Assembly (NCBI RefSeq): GCF_000372465.1
Contig: NZ_AQUZ01000027.1
Location: forward strand, 59,331-123,330
Direction: 5' to 3'
Origin: Kribbella catacumbae DSM 19601
Lineage (GTDB): Bacteria > Actinomycetota > Actinomycetes > Propionibacteriales > Kribbellaceae
Length of the DNA stretch: 64,000 bases
Both the position numbers and the translations under genes were made by a program. Below the pieces are notes generated by a model, which did no database searches, was not told the DNA's origin, and saw only the letters and a list, made by a program, of their open reading frames with translations. Positions 1 through 9,039 of the stretch are shown here, in pieces (the first letter of the stretch is position 1; every line of letters starts with the position of its first letter).

Positions 1-110
1 TCCGGTAACCCGATGCCGAGCGGTTGGAGCTCCGCGGTCACCTGCGGACGCAGCGCCGCCATCACCTGATACAGCAGGAAGCCCAGCGGCTGATCTTCTT
101 CGTCACCCAT
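1..110 (-). CDS. MarR-family regulator, N-terminal part (cut by window edge)
   Basis: On the reverse strand an ATG at 110 opens a frame that stays open to the window edge (36 codons). The peptide begins MGDEEDQPLGFLLYQV and continues with a helix resembling the first helices of MarR winged-helix regulators. It is divergent from the MMPL exporter, a common arrangement in which the MarR protein represses the pump. No clear Shine-Dalgarno is visible upstream, so the start is tentative. Only the N-terminus is available and the DNA-binding domain lies outside the window, so the family call rests on the helix pattern and the neighbour. Confidence 0.55.
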   Translation of the reverse strand, partial: MGDEEDQPLGFLLYQVMAALRPQVTAELQPLGIGLP

Positions 111-343
111 ATCAGGTAGTTTGACACACGTGCTCGGCAGTTCCACCGTGCGGTAGGTCTACGCGTAGCCGGGCCTCGCACGCCTGGCTGGGCCCAGTGA
201 CAGCCGTGGCGACAACACCGGCGAGGGTATAGCAGTCGTTGCTGTGGACAACTAGGCGGCGGCCGGGCACCTCGGCCGGCGCGGCGGTAGCTGTCGTTGC
301 CATCGGCTACGAGCGATGATTCCGCCCACTTTGCGCCGCGCGG

Positions 344-359
344 TACTGCTGTAGCAGTA
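344..359. promoter_or_regulatory. Candidate operator between marR-like gene and MMPL exporter
   Basis: TACTGCT-GT-AGCAGTA is a perfect inverted repeat with 7-bp arms in the 368-bp divergent intergenic region. The half-site TAGCAGT also occurs near 229. An imperfect outer pair (TCCGCC near 320, GGCGGA near 363) flanks it. The size suits a dimeric MarR-type repressor. Apart from these repeats I see no gene in 111-478. Confidence 0.45.
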
Positions 360-478
360 GTGGCGGAACGGTGAATGGGTCCGGATTGAGTAGCCGGTTG
401 CCGTCGAGCGCAGGACGACACGTGCGGCCGCCGCTGGGACGGTTGAGTCACTTAATCCCTCTGAGATGGAGATCTCCT

Positions 479-2764
479 GTGGCAACGATATTGGCTCGGA
501 TTGGTCGGTTCGCCTTCAGGCGCCGTGGTCCGGTGGTCCTGGCATGGCTCGCGATCCTGGCCGGAGCACTCTTCGCCGGGTTGTCAGCTCCCGCAGCTCC
601 TGCTGGCGATTTCTCCGTGCCTGGCGTGGAGTCCCAACGGGCGATGGACAAGATGCAGGAGCGGTTTCCTGGGTTGATCGTCGGCGCTGCTGACGCCAGG
701 GTGGTGTTCGTGGCGCCAGACGGCAAAAAGGTGACTTCGGCACCCTTCAAGGCCGCTGTTGATTCGGCGGTCAAGCAACTGGCCGTTGGCGGCCAGGTGG
801 AGAAGGTCGCCGACCCGTTCCAAGAGGGTGCCGTCAGTAAAGACGGTTCTGCCGTGTACGCGACTATGGACTTCACCGTGCCGGCAAGCGAGGTGACCGC
901 TGAGACTCGTAAGAATATCAACACTGCTGGCGACGTCGCCAGGGACGCCGGCCTGACGGTCGAAGCCGGCGGGTCGGCGATGGAGACATCTACGGGGGGC
1001 GGCACTGCCGAGATCATTGCGATCGCGTTGGCCGCAGTGATCTTGGTGATCACCTTCGGATCCCTCGTTGGTGCGGGTCTAACCTTGCTGACCGCGGTGC
1101 TTGGCGTCGCGGTGAGCCTGATGTTGACCTTGGCGTTCAGTGAGGCCTTTGGTTTGTCGACGGCCACGGGGACGCTGGCATTGATGCTGGGCCTCGCGGT
1201 GGGGATCGATTACGCCCTGTTCGTGGTCTCGCGGTACCGCGAGGAACGGGCGCGGGGCCTGTCTGCGATCGACGCAGTACCCCTTGCAGTCGGCACGGCC
1301 GGATCTGCCGTGGCCTTCGCTGGTCTGACGGTTGTCATCGCCCTGGCGGGCCTGTGGGTGGTCGGTATTCCGCTGCTGACCAAGATGGGACTGACAGCGG
1401 TTGGCGCGGTAATCATTGCTGTTCTGGTTGCGCTGACGCTGGTGCCGGCGGTCATCGGGTTCGTACCCGACAAGGTGCTGTCTCGAACAGCTCGCCGAAA
1501 CGCTCGTCAAGCAGCCGACGCCGATGCCCAGCGCGACACCGCAACCGGCGCGGAGGCCGTTGCCGGGCAGGACGAGAACCGGACCGGCAATGCCGGCGGG
1601 CGAACCCCGGGTGGTGTGCGCTGGGCACGACTTGTGCTTCGCCGCCCGATCGCAGTACTGACCCTCGGTGTGGTGGCGCTCGCGGCACTCGCGATCCCCG
1701 CCCTGTCCCTGAAGTTGGGCATGCCGGGAGAAGAATCCAAGCCGACCACGACCACCGAGCGTCGTGCCTACGACGAGCTTGCCACCGCTTTCGGTCCGGG
1801 CTTCAACGGTCCGCTCATGATCGTGGTCGATGCCAGCACCGCTACCGACCCGAAGAAGGCTGCGGCCACGATCGCCCAGAACATTGCTGGGATGGACGGT
1901 GTGGTCTCGGTGTCGCCGCCGATGTTCAACGAGGCCGGGAACACGGCACTCTTCGACGCGGTCCCATCGACCAGCCCCACCGACGAGGCGACCAAGGCCC
2001 TGGTGCGCAACCTGCGTGACTCGCGTTCCGGGTTCACCGAAGGAACCGGGGCGACGTTCCAGGTGACAGGGACCACCGCGATCAACATCGACCTGGCATC
2101 GAAGCTCTCGGGCGCCCTGCTGCCGTACCTGGCCACCGTGGTCGGGCTCGCGGTACTGCTGTTGCTGCTGGTGTTCCGTTCGATTCTGATCCCGATCAAG
2201 GCGGCCTTGGGGTTCCTGCTCTCCGTGGTGGCCGCGCTGGGTGCGATGGTCCTGGTCTTCCAGGAGGGCATCGCGGCCAGCCTGCTGGGGGTCGAGCAGA
2301 CAGGCCCCATCATGAGCGCGGTACCGATCTTCATTATCGGGGTCGTGTTCGGGTTGGCAATGGATTACGAGGTGTTCCTGGTCTCACGGATGCGCGAGGC
2401 GTACGTCCACGGTGAGGCTCCGCGGCAGGCGATCGAGACCGGGTTCCGACACAGCGCCCGCGTCGTGGTCGCGGCTGCGCTCATCATGATGGCGGTCTTC
2501 GCCGGGTTCATCTTTGAAGTCGACCCCTTCATCAAGATGATCGGCTTCGGCCTCGCAGCGGCGGTCATGCTGGACGCGTTGGTGGTCCGGATGGCCATCG
2601 TCCCGGCCGTGCTCGCCCTGCTCGGCCACCGCGCCTGGTGGCTGCCTCGCTGGCTCGACAAGATCCTGCCACGGGTCGACATCGAGGGCGAGAGTCTGAG
2701 CCGGGAACCGGCGGGCAAGCATCCCGCACCTGCGAAGGAGCCCGTGTCCGCCTCCGCACCTTAA
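479..2764 (+). CDS. MMPL-family RND-type exporter
   Basis: This is an inner-membrane RND-superfamily transporter of the MMPL type, 761 residues. It has two repeated halves, each with one TM helix, a periplasmic loop and a block of five more TM helices. The paired signatures GIDYALFVVSR and AMDYEVFLVSR mark the proton-relay helices of the two halves. I chose GTG at 479 (VATILARIGRF) because GGAGAT lies just upstream; an upstream ATG at 371 would add 36 residues rich in Pro and Arg. The substrate is unknown: the family moves lipids, siderophores or drugs. The divergent MarR-like gene suggests a ligand-induced efflux pump. A strong hairpin follows. Confidence 0.9.
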   Translation: MATILARIGRFAFRRRGPVVLAWLAILAGALFAGLSAPAAPAGDFSVPGVESQRAMDKMQERFPGLIVGAADARVVFVAPDGKKVTSAPFKAAVDSAVKQLAVGGQVEKVADPFQEGAVSKDGSAVYATMDFTVPASEVTAETRKNINTAGDVARDAGLTVEAGGSAMETSTGGGTAEIIAIALAAVILVITFGSLVGAGLTLLTAVLGVAVSLMLTLAFSEAFGLSTATGTLALMLGLAVGIDYALFVVSRYREERARGLSAIDAVPLAVGTAGSAVAFAGLTVVIALAGLWVVGIPLLTKMGLTAVGAVIIAVLVALTLVPAVIGFVPDKVLSRTARRNARQAADADAQRDTATGAEAVAGQDENRTGNAGGRTPGGVRWARLVLRRPIAVLTLGVVALAALAIPALSLKLGMPGEESKPTTTTERRAYDELATAFGPGFNGPLMIVVDASTATDPKKAAATIAQNIAGMDGVVSVSPPMFNEAGNTALFDAVPSTSPTDEATKALVRNLRDSRSGFTEGTGATFQVTGTTAINIDLASKLSGALLPYLATVVGLAVLLLLLVFRSILIPIKAALGFLLSVVAALGAMVLVFQEGIAASLLGVEQTGPIMSAVPIFIIGVVFGLAMDYEVFLVSRMREAYVHGEAPRQAIETGFRHSARVVVAAALIMMAVFAGFIFEVDPFIKMIGFGLAAAVMLDALVVRMAIVPAVLALLGHRAWWLPRWLDKILPRVDIEGESLSREPAGKHPAPAKEPVSASAP

Positions 2765-2813
2765 CCCCTTCGAGGTCATTCCGCAGAAGGACGGTCGGCG
2801 CACGATAGAGGAG

Positions 2814-2842
2814 CCGGGCTCGCCTGGATCAGGCGAGCCCGG
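2814..2842 (+). terminator. Strong GC hairpin after MMPL gene
   Basis: A perfect 12-bp inverted repeat (CCGGGCTCGCCT / AGGCGAGCCCGG) with a 5-nt loop lies 50 bp after the MMPL stop. There is no T-tract, as is common for actinobacterial terminators. Confidence 0.7.
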
Positions 2843-2887
2843 CCGGGCACGACCGCATCCACCACATCCAGAAAGGAAACCTTTACC

Positions 2888-3772
2888 GTGTCACGTCGCG
2901 CATACGCCCCGTTGGCCGAACTCCGGCTGACCGAACACGTCGCAAAGCTGGCCGAGGACCACCCGCCGATCCCGCTGGACTCAGTGGACTTTGGCGTCCG
3001 CCGGCCTCGGGAGTTCGAAGCGCGCTTCGGGCACGTGCTCGACTACATGGCCCGGGTCGAGCTCGAGGTGGACCGCAATGTCCTCGAGCTGATCACGATG
3101 ATCCCGAACCCGCCCGAGCTCGACCGGCACTTCTACGCCGACGTCTGGCAGCCCCAGGAGATCCAGCACGGACTGATCCTCGATCGGCTGCAGGTCGAAT
3201 TGGGGCGCAGGCCTGCCGAGACGGATCTCGACTCGATCGGCGCCAAGCTTCGCATCTTGGGTGCGCTGTCCCACATCGGCGCGTTCCAGGACGTCTGCCG
3301 GATGCTCTACTACCTGACCGGCATGGCAACCGAGCGGTCGGCCGTACTCGCCTACAACCTGCTCCACCGCGGCACGCTCGAGATGGGCGAGACCGCTATC
3401 GCGCACACGGTGATCGGCCAGATCAAGCGGCAGGAGCCCGGCCACTACGCCTACTACCAACTGGCCGCGCGAGCCCTATGGTCCCAACTCGCAGGGTGGC
3501 AACGCTGGCTGGTCCGGTTGATGCGCGGCATCTCGTTCGCTCCGGTGGGCGCGAACAACAACAGCCAGAAAGCTGACTTCGGTGACGTGCTTGCCAGCCT
3601 CGGGATCGCCTACGACACCAACGACTTCGCCGACCAGATCTGTCGAGTCGAGGTGGAACTGCTGTGGGCGCGTAAACGCGGTCTAAAGGCCCCCGACTAC
3701 GTCACCCGCGCGCTCCGCGAGGCCGTCGACCTAGCCCGCGAGCGGGCGCACCTGCCGCATTTGCACAGGTAG
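2888..3772 (+). CDS. Ferritin-like diiron protein (acyl-ACP desaturase-like)
   Basis: This 294-residue protein starts at GTG 2888 behind AGAAAGGAAAC. It looks like an all-helical ferritin-like fold carrying spaced carboxylate/His ligands: an EXXH in QEIQH, a Glu in the next helix (ATERSA), and a Glu/His pair in KRQEPGH. This is the ligand pattern of the acyl-ACP desaturase and ferritin-like diiron families. Such proteins oxidise a substrate with O2 at a diiron centre. The substrate cannot be read from the sequence. It stands alone behind the MMPL terminator with its own RBS and may serve lipid modification. Confidence 0.6.
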   Translation: MSRRAYAPLAELRLTEHVAKLAEDHPPIPLDSVDFGVRRPREFEARFGHVLDYMARVELEVDRNVLELITMIPNPPELDRHFYADVWQPQEIQHGLILDRLQVELGRRPAETDLDSIGAKLRILGALSHIGAFQDVCRMLYYLTGMATERSAVLAYNLLHRGTLEMGETAIAHTVIGQIKRQEPGHYAYYQLAARALWSQLAGWQRWLVRLMRGISFAPVGANNNSQKADFGDVLASLGIAYDTNDFADQICRVEVELLWARKRGLKAPDYVTRALREAVDLARERAHLPHLHR

Positions 3773-3885
3773 CGGGCCAGGGCCGGCTACCTGAACAACC
3801 TCGGTCGAGGGAGTTGCCATGAATCTGTTCGGGAGATATTCGATGCTGTGCATCCGTGCTGCTGTGCCTGATTGGCGATCGCCCA

Positions 3886-4311
3886 TCAGGTTCTCCCGAA
3901 CTGGGAGGCAGACACGGCCTGGGGCGTGGACTGGAAGAGGAGTAGTTTGCGCGGCTCATCAAGAGACCAGACCGCTGAGCAACGAGAGTTCAGATCGCGC
4001 AGCTCGCCGGCGACCGCGATGCTCGCGGCCAAGTGGAATGTAGCGAGTGCGCACCCGTCGTGAACAGTGACATCTCGCTCGCTGACGTAGATCGCCCGGT
4101 AGACCAGGGCACCGCTGCGCAGCTGGGCAAGGTAGGACTCTTTCGAGTCACACGCGCCCGAGCCGTGGATGTACACGCACGCGTCGTCGATGAGCTCGGC
4201 GAGTTGGTCGACATCAGCCTCGAGCATCGCTCGTACTCGCCTTGCCTCGAGTGTGAGAATTGCTTCGGTAACGGCGGCTTCGGGGAGCAGCCGAGCCATC
4301 GCCTCGTTCAC
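3886..4311 (-). CDS. SnoaL-like / NTF2-like protein
   Basis: This is a small cone-shaped NTF2-superfamily protein of 141 residues, as used by SnoaL-type cyclases, isomerases and steroid-pathway accessory enzymes. It has the long N-terminal helix with EARRVRAMLEAD, then a beta sheet ending in LLLFQST. An ATG at 4326 exists, but its next bases (AGGAG) make an ideal RBS for GTG 4311, which I take as the start. It is the last gene of the ring-degradation operon, 44 bp after the dioxygenase. Its role is probably isomerisation or hydration of a pathway intermediate (inference). Confidence 0.65.
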   Translation of the reverse strand: MNEAMARLLPEAAVTEAILTLEARRVRAMLEADVDQLAELIDDACVYIHGSGACDSKESYLAQLRSGALVYRAIYVSERDVTVHDGCALATFHLAASIAVAGELRDLNSRCSAVWSLDEPRKLLLFQSTPQAVSASQFGRT

Positions 4312-4355
4312 TTGCGATCTCCTCATGCACTAGTGGGTATGCGATGCGCCCTCTG

Positions 4356-5288
4356 TCAAGCAGAGTGCGTGCCGGTCATCAGGGCTGCGAGGTCCTCTGG
4401 GTGGAGGAAGGACGGTGGGGGCGGCGGTCCCCAGGAGAAGAGGCCTTGTGCGCCTTCGAGGTCTTCCGGTGTCCAGAGCTGGTCATCGACGATGCAGTCC
4501 ATGTCGGAGTAGTACTCGCTGAAGTTGCCTGCGGGATCCTTCAGGTACCAGAAGAAGTTGGAGCCGCCGTAGTGACGGCCGAGCCCCCAGATGTGGCGTT
4601 CGGGGTTGTCCTCGAGCATGGCGTACGCGCCTCGACCGACGTCGTCGATGTCGTCGACCTGCCAGGAAGTGTGGTGCAGGAAGGACACCGGCGCGGAAAG
4701 TACGAGGATGTTGTGATGATCGGTAGAGCAGCGCAGGAAAGTGCCGGCGCCCTTGATGCGGTCACTGATCCTGAAGCCCAGACCCTGGACGAAGAAGGCC
4801 TCGGTGATTGCGTGATCCGTCGAGCCAAGGACGGCGTGGCCTAGCTTTCGAGGCATCACCCGATCATTGCGCAGGACTCCGGGAGCTCGCGCGCCGTTGC
4901 GCTCGTAGCGTCCAGGGCCGTTGTACGGCGTGGCGGGTTGGGTGTCCTGCGTGAACCGCGGCGCGATTTCGAGGACCGCGCGGGTGCCCGTGGCCTTCTC
5001 GATTGCGCTGATCGAACGCGGGCCCCGATTTACGGCGACGCCGATGAGCTGCAGATTGTGCGCGGCGCGACCGAGGTCGTCGTCGTCATCGACACCTACG
5101 TGGAGGTCGACCAGTCGGCGGGTTGGGGCATGGACGATGCGCAGCTGTCGTCCACCGTCGCGAGTAGTGAACCAGAGTCCGTCGTCGGATGAATCGTCGG
5201 GAACAAGCCCGAACTCCTGGTAGTAGGCGGCAACCTCGTCCACATTGGGGACGCCCATGGTGATGGAGGTCAAGCGGTGCAGGGCCAT
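4356..5288 (-). CDS. Extradiol (catechol-type) dioxygenase, VOC family
   Basis: This is a two-domain vicinal-oxygen-chelate protein (310 residues) of the BphC/HsaC type, which cleaves catecholic rings next to the hydroxyls using Fe(II) and O2. The C-terminal half carries the expected 2-His-1-Glu ligands: His in RKLGHAVLG, His in SFLHHTSWQV and Glu in NFSEYYSD. The N-terminal domain starts MALHRLTSITMGVPN and lacks the metal ligands, as usual. AAGGAG precedes the ATG. It sits between the hydrolase and SnoaL-like genes, fitting ring cleavage after the upstream monooxygenase. The ring substrate is unknown. Confidence 0.8.
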   Translation of the reverse strand: MALHRLTSITMGVPNVDEVAAYYQEFGLVPDDSSDDGLWFTTRDGGRQLRIVHAPTRRLVDLHVGVDDDDDLGRAAHNLQLIGVAVNRGPRSISAIEKATGTRAVLEIAPRFTQDTQPATPYNGPGRYERNGARAPGVLRNDRVMPRKLGHAVLGSTDHAITEAFFVQGLGFRISDRIKGAGTFLRCSTDHHNILVLSAPVSFLHHTSWQVDDIDDVGRGAYAMLEDNPERHIWGLGRHYGGSNFFWYLKDPAGNFSEYYSDMDCIVDDQLWTPEDLEGAQGLFSWGPPPPPSFLHPEDLAALMTGTHSA

Positions 5289-5317
5289 CGAGGTTCTCTC
5301 CTTCTGAGAGGTGCGGT

Positions 5318-6190
5318 TCAGGCGATGGGCGGGGCGGCGACGACGAAGCGGTGCCGCAGCTCGCCGATGCCCTCGATGTGACTGGTGAGCACGTCACCGT
5401 CGCCGAGCCATCGCTGCGAGTCTCGACCCAATCCGACGCCGGAGGGCGTGCCGGTGAAGATGACGTCCCCAGGCAGCAGCGGAGTGCTGGCCGAGAGGTT
5501 GGCGACGAGCGCGGACACGGAGAAGATCAGTTCGCCAGTACGGCTGCGCTGCACCGGCTCCCCGTTGATCTCACATCCCAGCTCGAGGTCATCAGGATCG
5601 GCGAACTCGTCCAGGGTCACCAGCCAAGGACCGATGGGGCCGAAACGAGGAAGTGACTTGCCCATGCTGAACTGCGGCGGTGTTGCTGCCATCTGCAGCA
5701 GTCGCTCGGAGATGTCCTGTCCCACCGAGTATCCCGCGATGTAGTCGAACGCGGACCCAGCGGGGACATGGTGGGCGTATTGGCCGATTACGGCGACGAG
5801 CTCGACCTCCCAGTCAACGTGCCCACCCTGGGGGATCTCGATGACTCCATGAGGTCCGGTGATGCAGCTGGGGAACTTCGTGAACACGGGCGGCGCCGAG
5901 GTGGGGGCATCAAAACCGGATTCGGCGGCATGCTCGCTGTAGTTCAGTCCGATCGCGAAAACTTGCCTCGGCGTGGGCGCCGGAGATCCGAGGTCCTCGG
6001 CCGAGAACTGGACCCCGTTCTCCCACTCGGCGGTGACAGCCCAACCAGTGAAGGCCGCCCAGTCTTCGTAGACACGCTGTGGGTCAGCACCGAACCGGCC
6101 ATTGCTACCTTTCTCGACATCGAAGGCCAGTTCGTGTCCGGGATCGCCAGCGATGACAACGAGACGACCTTGCAGGTTGGCTACGCGCAT
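5318..6190 (-). CDS. Fumarylacetoacetate-hydrolase-family enzyme
   Basis: This 290-residue FAH-superfamily protein would hydrolyse or decarboxylate the C-C bond of a ring-fission product. Family marks are the metal-binding region VDWEVELVAVIG, the GYSVGQDISER segment and FTGTPSGVG near the C-terminus. The N-terminal ~65 residues form the small FAH leader domain. It follows the monooxygenase gene by 35 bp and precedes the dioxygenase by 29 bp, so it is probably co-transcribed. In a meta-cleavage pathway it would act directly after the dioxygenase (inference). Confidence 0.82.
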   Translation of the reverse strand: MRVANLQGRLVVIAGDPGHELAFDVEKGSNGRFGADPQRVYEDWAAFTGWAVTAEWENGVQFSAEDLGSPAPTPRQVFAIGLNYSEHAAESGFDAPTSAPPVFTKFPSCITGPHGVIEIPQGGHVDWEVELVAVIGQYAHHVPAGSAFDYIAGYSVGQDISERLLQMAATPPQFSMGKSLPRFGPIGPWLVTLDEFADPDDLELGCEINGEPVQRSRTGELIFSVSALVANLSASTPLLPGDVIFTGTPSGVGLGRDSQRWLGDGDVLTSHIEGIGELRHRFVVAAPPIA

Positions 6191-6225
6191 ACTGGCGACT
6201 CCGGGTTGAGGGTGTAGGTGGAGGG

Positions 6226-7443
6226 TCAGACGAGCGGCGTGATGTGGTCGTCGCGGTCAAGCAGTGCCTTGCCGTAGACCTCGTAACCGATCACTGGCGT
6301 CGCCACCGCATGGCGGGCCGCGACCGCGGAGTCGCGCCAAATGCGCTGCAGCGGGTTGGCGTCGGCGAAACTGCCCGCTCCGTGCGCGGAGAGCAGGATG
6401 TCGATTGCCTTGGTGATGTGCTCGACGGTCCAGCCGGTGTCGGCCCGAACGCGGGCGCGGGAGAGGTAGTCCGGGTACTCGCCGCGTGCGGCGGCCTGAT
6501 CAATGTCGTCGGCCGCGCGGTAGGCGTGCAGGTGGGCGGTGTCGATCATCATGGCGGCTTCGGCCAACTGGAGCTGGAAGGCAACCGAGTCGGCCTGCAC
6601 CGTGTAGAAGGTGTAGGAGATCGGCTTCCTGGCGGCGTTCTTTCGGACGATGTCCAGAGCCGCGCGGCCCAGGCCAAGCTGCGCCCCGGTCAGGACGAGG
6701 GCGAGGAGAGGCACAAACGGCGACCGGTACAAAGTCTCTTCGGAGTGCTCGGTGGCGTATGTACCCTCGATCGACTGTGGCACCGAGATCACGCGATGGT
6801 CGGGAACGAAGACGTCCTTGGCGATCAGGCAGTTGCTGCCGGTGGACTTCATGCCAGCGACGAACCATGTCTCTTCGAAGTCGAGGTCGGCACGCGGGAC
6901 CAGAGCCAAGCCCTGGTCGACGACCTCGCCCACATCGTTGGTGATCGGGATGCCGAGCACCGCCCACGAGGCATGGTATGAGCCCGAGTTCCAGAACCAG
7001 CGGCCGGTGATCTGATGCCCGCCATCGACCTTGCGGGTCTCGGCCGACGGGGTGAGGACGCCCGACACCAGCGCGTCGGGGTCCTGGGCCCAAACGTCGT
7101 CCTGTGCCTGCTCGGGGAAGGTGCCGGTCAGCCATGCACACACGTTGAGTAGGGCGACAACCCAGGCAGTGCCACCGTCGGCCTCGCCGACGGCTGCCGA
7201 GACGTCGAGCATGGTGCGCATCGAGGTCTCGTAACCGCCGTACCGCTTGGGTTGCGCGACCTTGAACAGGCCGGCGTCACGGCAGGCTTGGATGCTCTCC
7301 TCGACAACCCGGCGATCCTCTTCGCCCTGCGCCGCGTTCTTGCGGATCATCGGCTGCAGTTCTGCGATGCGGGCGAGCAGCTCGCGCGAGGTGGGGCTGT
7401 CCCCAGTGCCATTTGCGCTCGGGTCGGCGGTCACAGCGGTCAT
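6226..7443 (-). CDS. Acyl-CoA-dehydrogenase-fold flavin monooxygenase (HsaA/HpaB-like)
   Basis: This 405-residue protein has the acyl-CoA dehydrogenase fold used by two-component phenol hydroxylases such as HsaA. Typical segments are RYGGYETSMRTML, TGRWFWNSGSYHASW and the C-terminal SAHGAGSFADANPLQRIWRD. The last resembles group D FMN/FAD monooxygenases rather than true dehydrogenases. AAAGGAGA precedes the ATG. The flavin reductase gene lies directly upstream in the same operon and would supply reduced flavin. Likely job: ortho-hydroxylation of a phenol to the catechol cleaved by the dioxygenase downstream (inference from context). Confidence 0.8.
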   Translation of the reverse strand: MTAVTADPSANGTGDSPTSRELLARIAELQPMIRKNAAQGEEDRRVVEESIQACRDAGLFKVAQPKRYGGYETSMRTMLDVSAAVGEADGGTAWVVALLNVCAWLTGTFPEQAQDDVWAQDPDALVSGVLTPSAETRKVDGGHQITGRWFWNSGSYHASWAVLGIPITNDVGEVVDQGLALVPRADLDFEETWFVAGMKSTGSNCLIAKDVFVPDHRVISVPQSIEGTYATEHSEETLYRSPFVPLLALVLTGAQLGLGRAALDIVRKNAARKPISYTFYTVQADSVAFQLQLAEAAMMIDTAHLHAYRAADDIDQAAARGEYPDYLSRARVRADTGWTVEHITKAIDILLSAHGAGSFADANPLQRIWRDSAVAARHAVATPVIGYEVYGKALLDRDDHITPLV

Positions 7444-7522
7444 GAGTTTGTCTCCTTTGCGACGTCGAGGCGTGATGCCTGATCTGGCAACGGCTGATCA
7501 CGGGAATGCCTGAGTCGGGTTG

Positions 7523-8047
7523 TCAGCGGGTGCATGCGGCGATGAGGTCGGCGATGGCCGGACGTGGTCGCTCGGCGAAGCGAGAGTGGGTACCGAAGGT
7601 CCGGTTCGCGTAGATCAGTGGCGCCACGTCAGGGCTGCGCTTGGCGGAGCGCACCAGGCCGAGCAGCAGAAGGTGGTCGCCGGCCTCCACGGTTCGGTAG
7701 AGGTCGCACTCCACCCAGCTGGGAGCGTCGATCAGTCTCGGAAGTCCGGCCTCCAGATACCAGTCCGCAACGCCGAAGCGGTCGACGTCGCGGCGGGCGA
7801 AGACCATCGCAAGCTCGTCTTGAGCATGGCTGAGGATGTTCACCGCGAACCGCCCGGCCTGCTGGATCGGCGTGAGCAGTGAGGAAGCACGGTCCACAGC
7901 GAGGCTGACAAGTGGCGGCTCCAGTGACAACGAGGCGAACGAACTCACCGTCATCCCGAAGGGGATGTCATCGAAGATGGTCGTGACCACCGTGACCGGA
8001 GCGCACACGCCCGACATCAACTCGCGAAACTGTTGCTGGTCGATCAT
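7523..8047 (-). CDS. Flavin reductase, partner of the monooxygenase
   Basis: This is an FMN-binding split-barrel flavin:NAD(P)H reductase (174 residues). Motifs include MTVSSFASLSLEPPLVS, where the flavin phosphate is bound, and FAVNILSHAQ. I start at ATG 8047 (MIDQQQFREL) because GAGGTGG lies at the right distance; an upstream start at 8110 adds residues unlike the family. It is the first gene of the five-gene operon and supplies reduced flavin to the monooxygenase. The promoter region is shared with the divergent GntR gene. Confidence 0.85.
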   Translation of the reverse strand: MIDQQQFRELMSGVCAPVTVVTTIFDDIPFGMTVSSFASLSLEPPLVSLAVDRASSLLTPIQQAGRFAVNILSHAQDELAMVFARRDVDRFGVADWYLEAGLPRLIDAPSWVECDLYRTVEAGDHLLLLGLVRSAKRSPDVAPLIYANRTFGTHSRFAERPRPAIADLIAACTR

Positions 8048-8078
8048 GGCCACCTCTCGTCTGCACGAAGCCGATATG

Positions 8079-8149
8079 TCAATTAAGTTGATGGTGCGGG
8101 TGGCCACCACTGGCTGTCAAGGGGTTTCCACTATATTGTTTATGTGGAA
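8079..8149. promoter_or_regulatory. Two candidate operators in the GntR / ring-degradation intergenic region
   Basis: TCAA-TTAAG-TTGA (8079-8091) lies upstream of the flavin reductase. TTCCAC (8126-8131) and GTGGAA (8144-8149), separated by 12 AT-rich bases including TATATT, lie before the GntR gene. Both are in the divergent promoter region, so the GntR protein is the natural candidate ligand. Confidence 0.45.
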
Positions 8150-8184
8150 TTCTGAACGCTGTGCTGCTGACGGAAGGGGATGAC

Positions 8185-9030
8185 ATGGTCGAGGACAACG
8201 GCCTCGACGTACCCGCACTTCGACCCCAGGACTGGCGTCACCCGGCATCTGATGTCAGGCCGGCTCCGCGGCTGTCTCGCGGCGAAGCCACGGCCGCCCA
8301 ACTCATCGCGATCGCCGAGACGGCCCAGCCCGGCGATCGGCTGGGTTCCAAGGAGGAACTACGGGGTCGGTGCAACGTCTCGGTCGGAACTTTCAACGAG
8401 GCTGTGCGGATTGCGCAGTCACGCGGCGTGGTGACGGTGCGTCCGGGGCCTGGTGGTGGCGTCTTCGTCGCAGCTCAGTCCCCGATGGTGCGACTAGGCA
8501 ACTCGGTACTCGCTTTGGACGCCGGGCAGACGCCGGTCATTGAGGCGGTCCGCATTCGCGACGCCCTCGATCCCCTGCTGATCGAGGATGCGTTGTGGCA
8601 TGCCTCGCCTGCCGACATCGCCGCGATGCGCGAAATCCTGGCCGACATGGCTGCGGCAGTGGGCCAACAGGACCCAATCGGGTTCATCCGAGCGAACTGG
8701 TCTCTGCACGCGCGCATCGCCGCAGTCAGTCCGAACCCGATGCTCCGATCGCTCTACGTGAATCTGCTCGACCAGATCGAATCCCACACCCTCGCGGTAC
8801 TGCCGACCAGCGAACAGCCGCTGCCCGAGTACATCGCTGCCCGGCATGCTCTCCACGTCGCCATCGTCGACGCACTGGCCGACCACGACCGAGACCGCGC
8901 CCTGCGCCTGATCGCCGAACACAACATCACCAATGCGCCCCCGAGCACACTCACCCAGTCTGCATCCCCCATCGAAGACCTCGACGACGAAGCTTTGCGT
9001 CAGCAACTCCTCGCTCCCCCGCCGGCCTGA
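8185..9030 (+). CDS. GntR/FCD-family transcriptional regulator
   Basis: A 281-residue regulator with an N-terminal winged helix (SKEELRGRCNVSVGTFNEAVR, then VVTVRPGPGGGVFV) and an all-helical C-terminal FCD effector domain carrying metal-binding-type His and Asp residues. I start at ATG 8185 (MVEDNGLD) behind GGAAGGGG; an ATG at 8161 lacks an RBS. It is divergent from the ring-degradation operon, so it most likely represses that operon until a pathway acid binds. Part of the HTH differs slightly from the canonical FadR spacing. Confidence 0.82.
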   Translation: MVEDNGLDVPALRPQDWRHPASDVRPAPRLSRGEATAAQLIAIAETAQPGDRLGSKEELRGRCNVSVGTFNEAVRIAQSRGVVTVRPGPGGGVFVAAQSPMVRLGNSVLALDAGQTPVIEAVRIRDALDPLLIEDALWHASPADIAAMREILADMAAAVGQQDPIGFIRANWSLHARIAAVSPNPMLRSLYVNLLDQIESHTLAVLPTSEQPLPEYIAARHALHVAIVDALADHDRDRALRLIAEHNITNAPPSTLTQSASPIEDLDDEALRQQLLAPPPA

Positions 9031-9039
9031 CCTGGGCAG

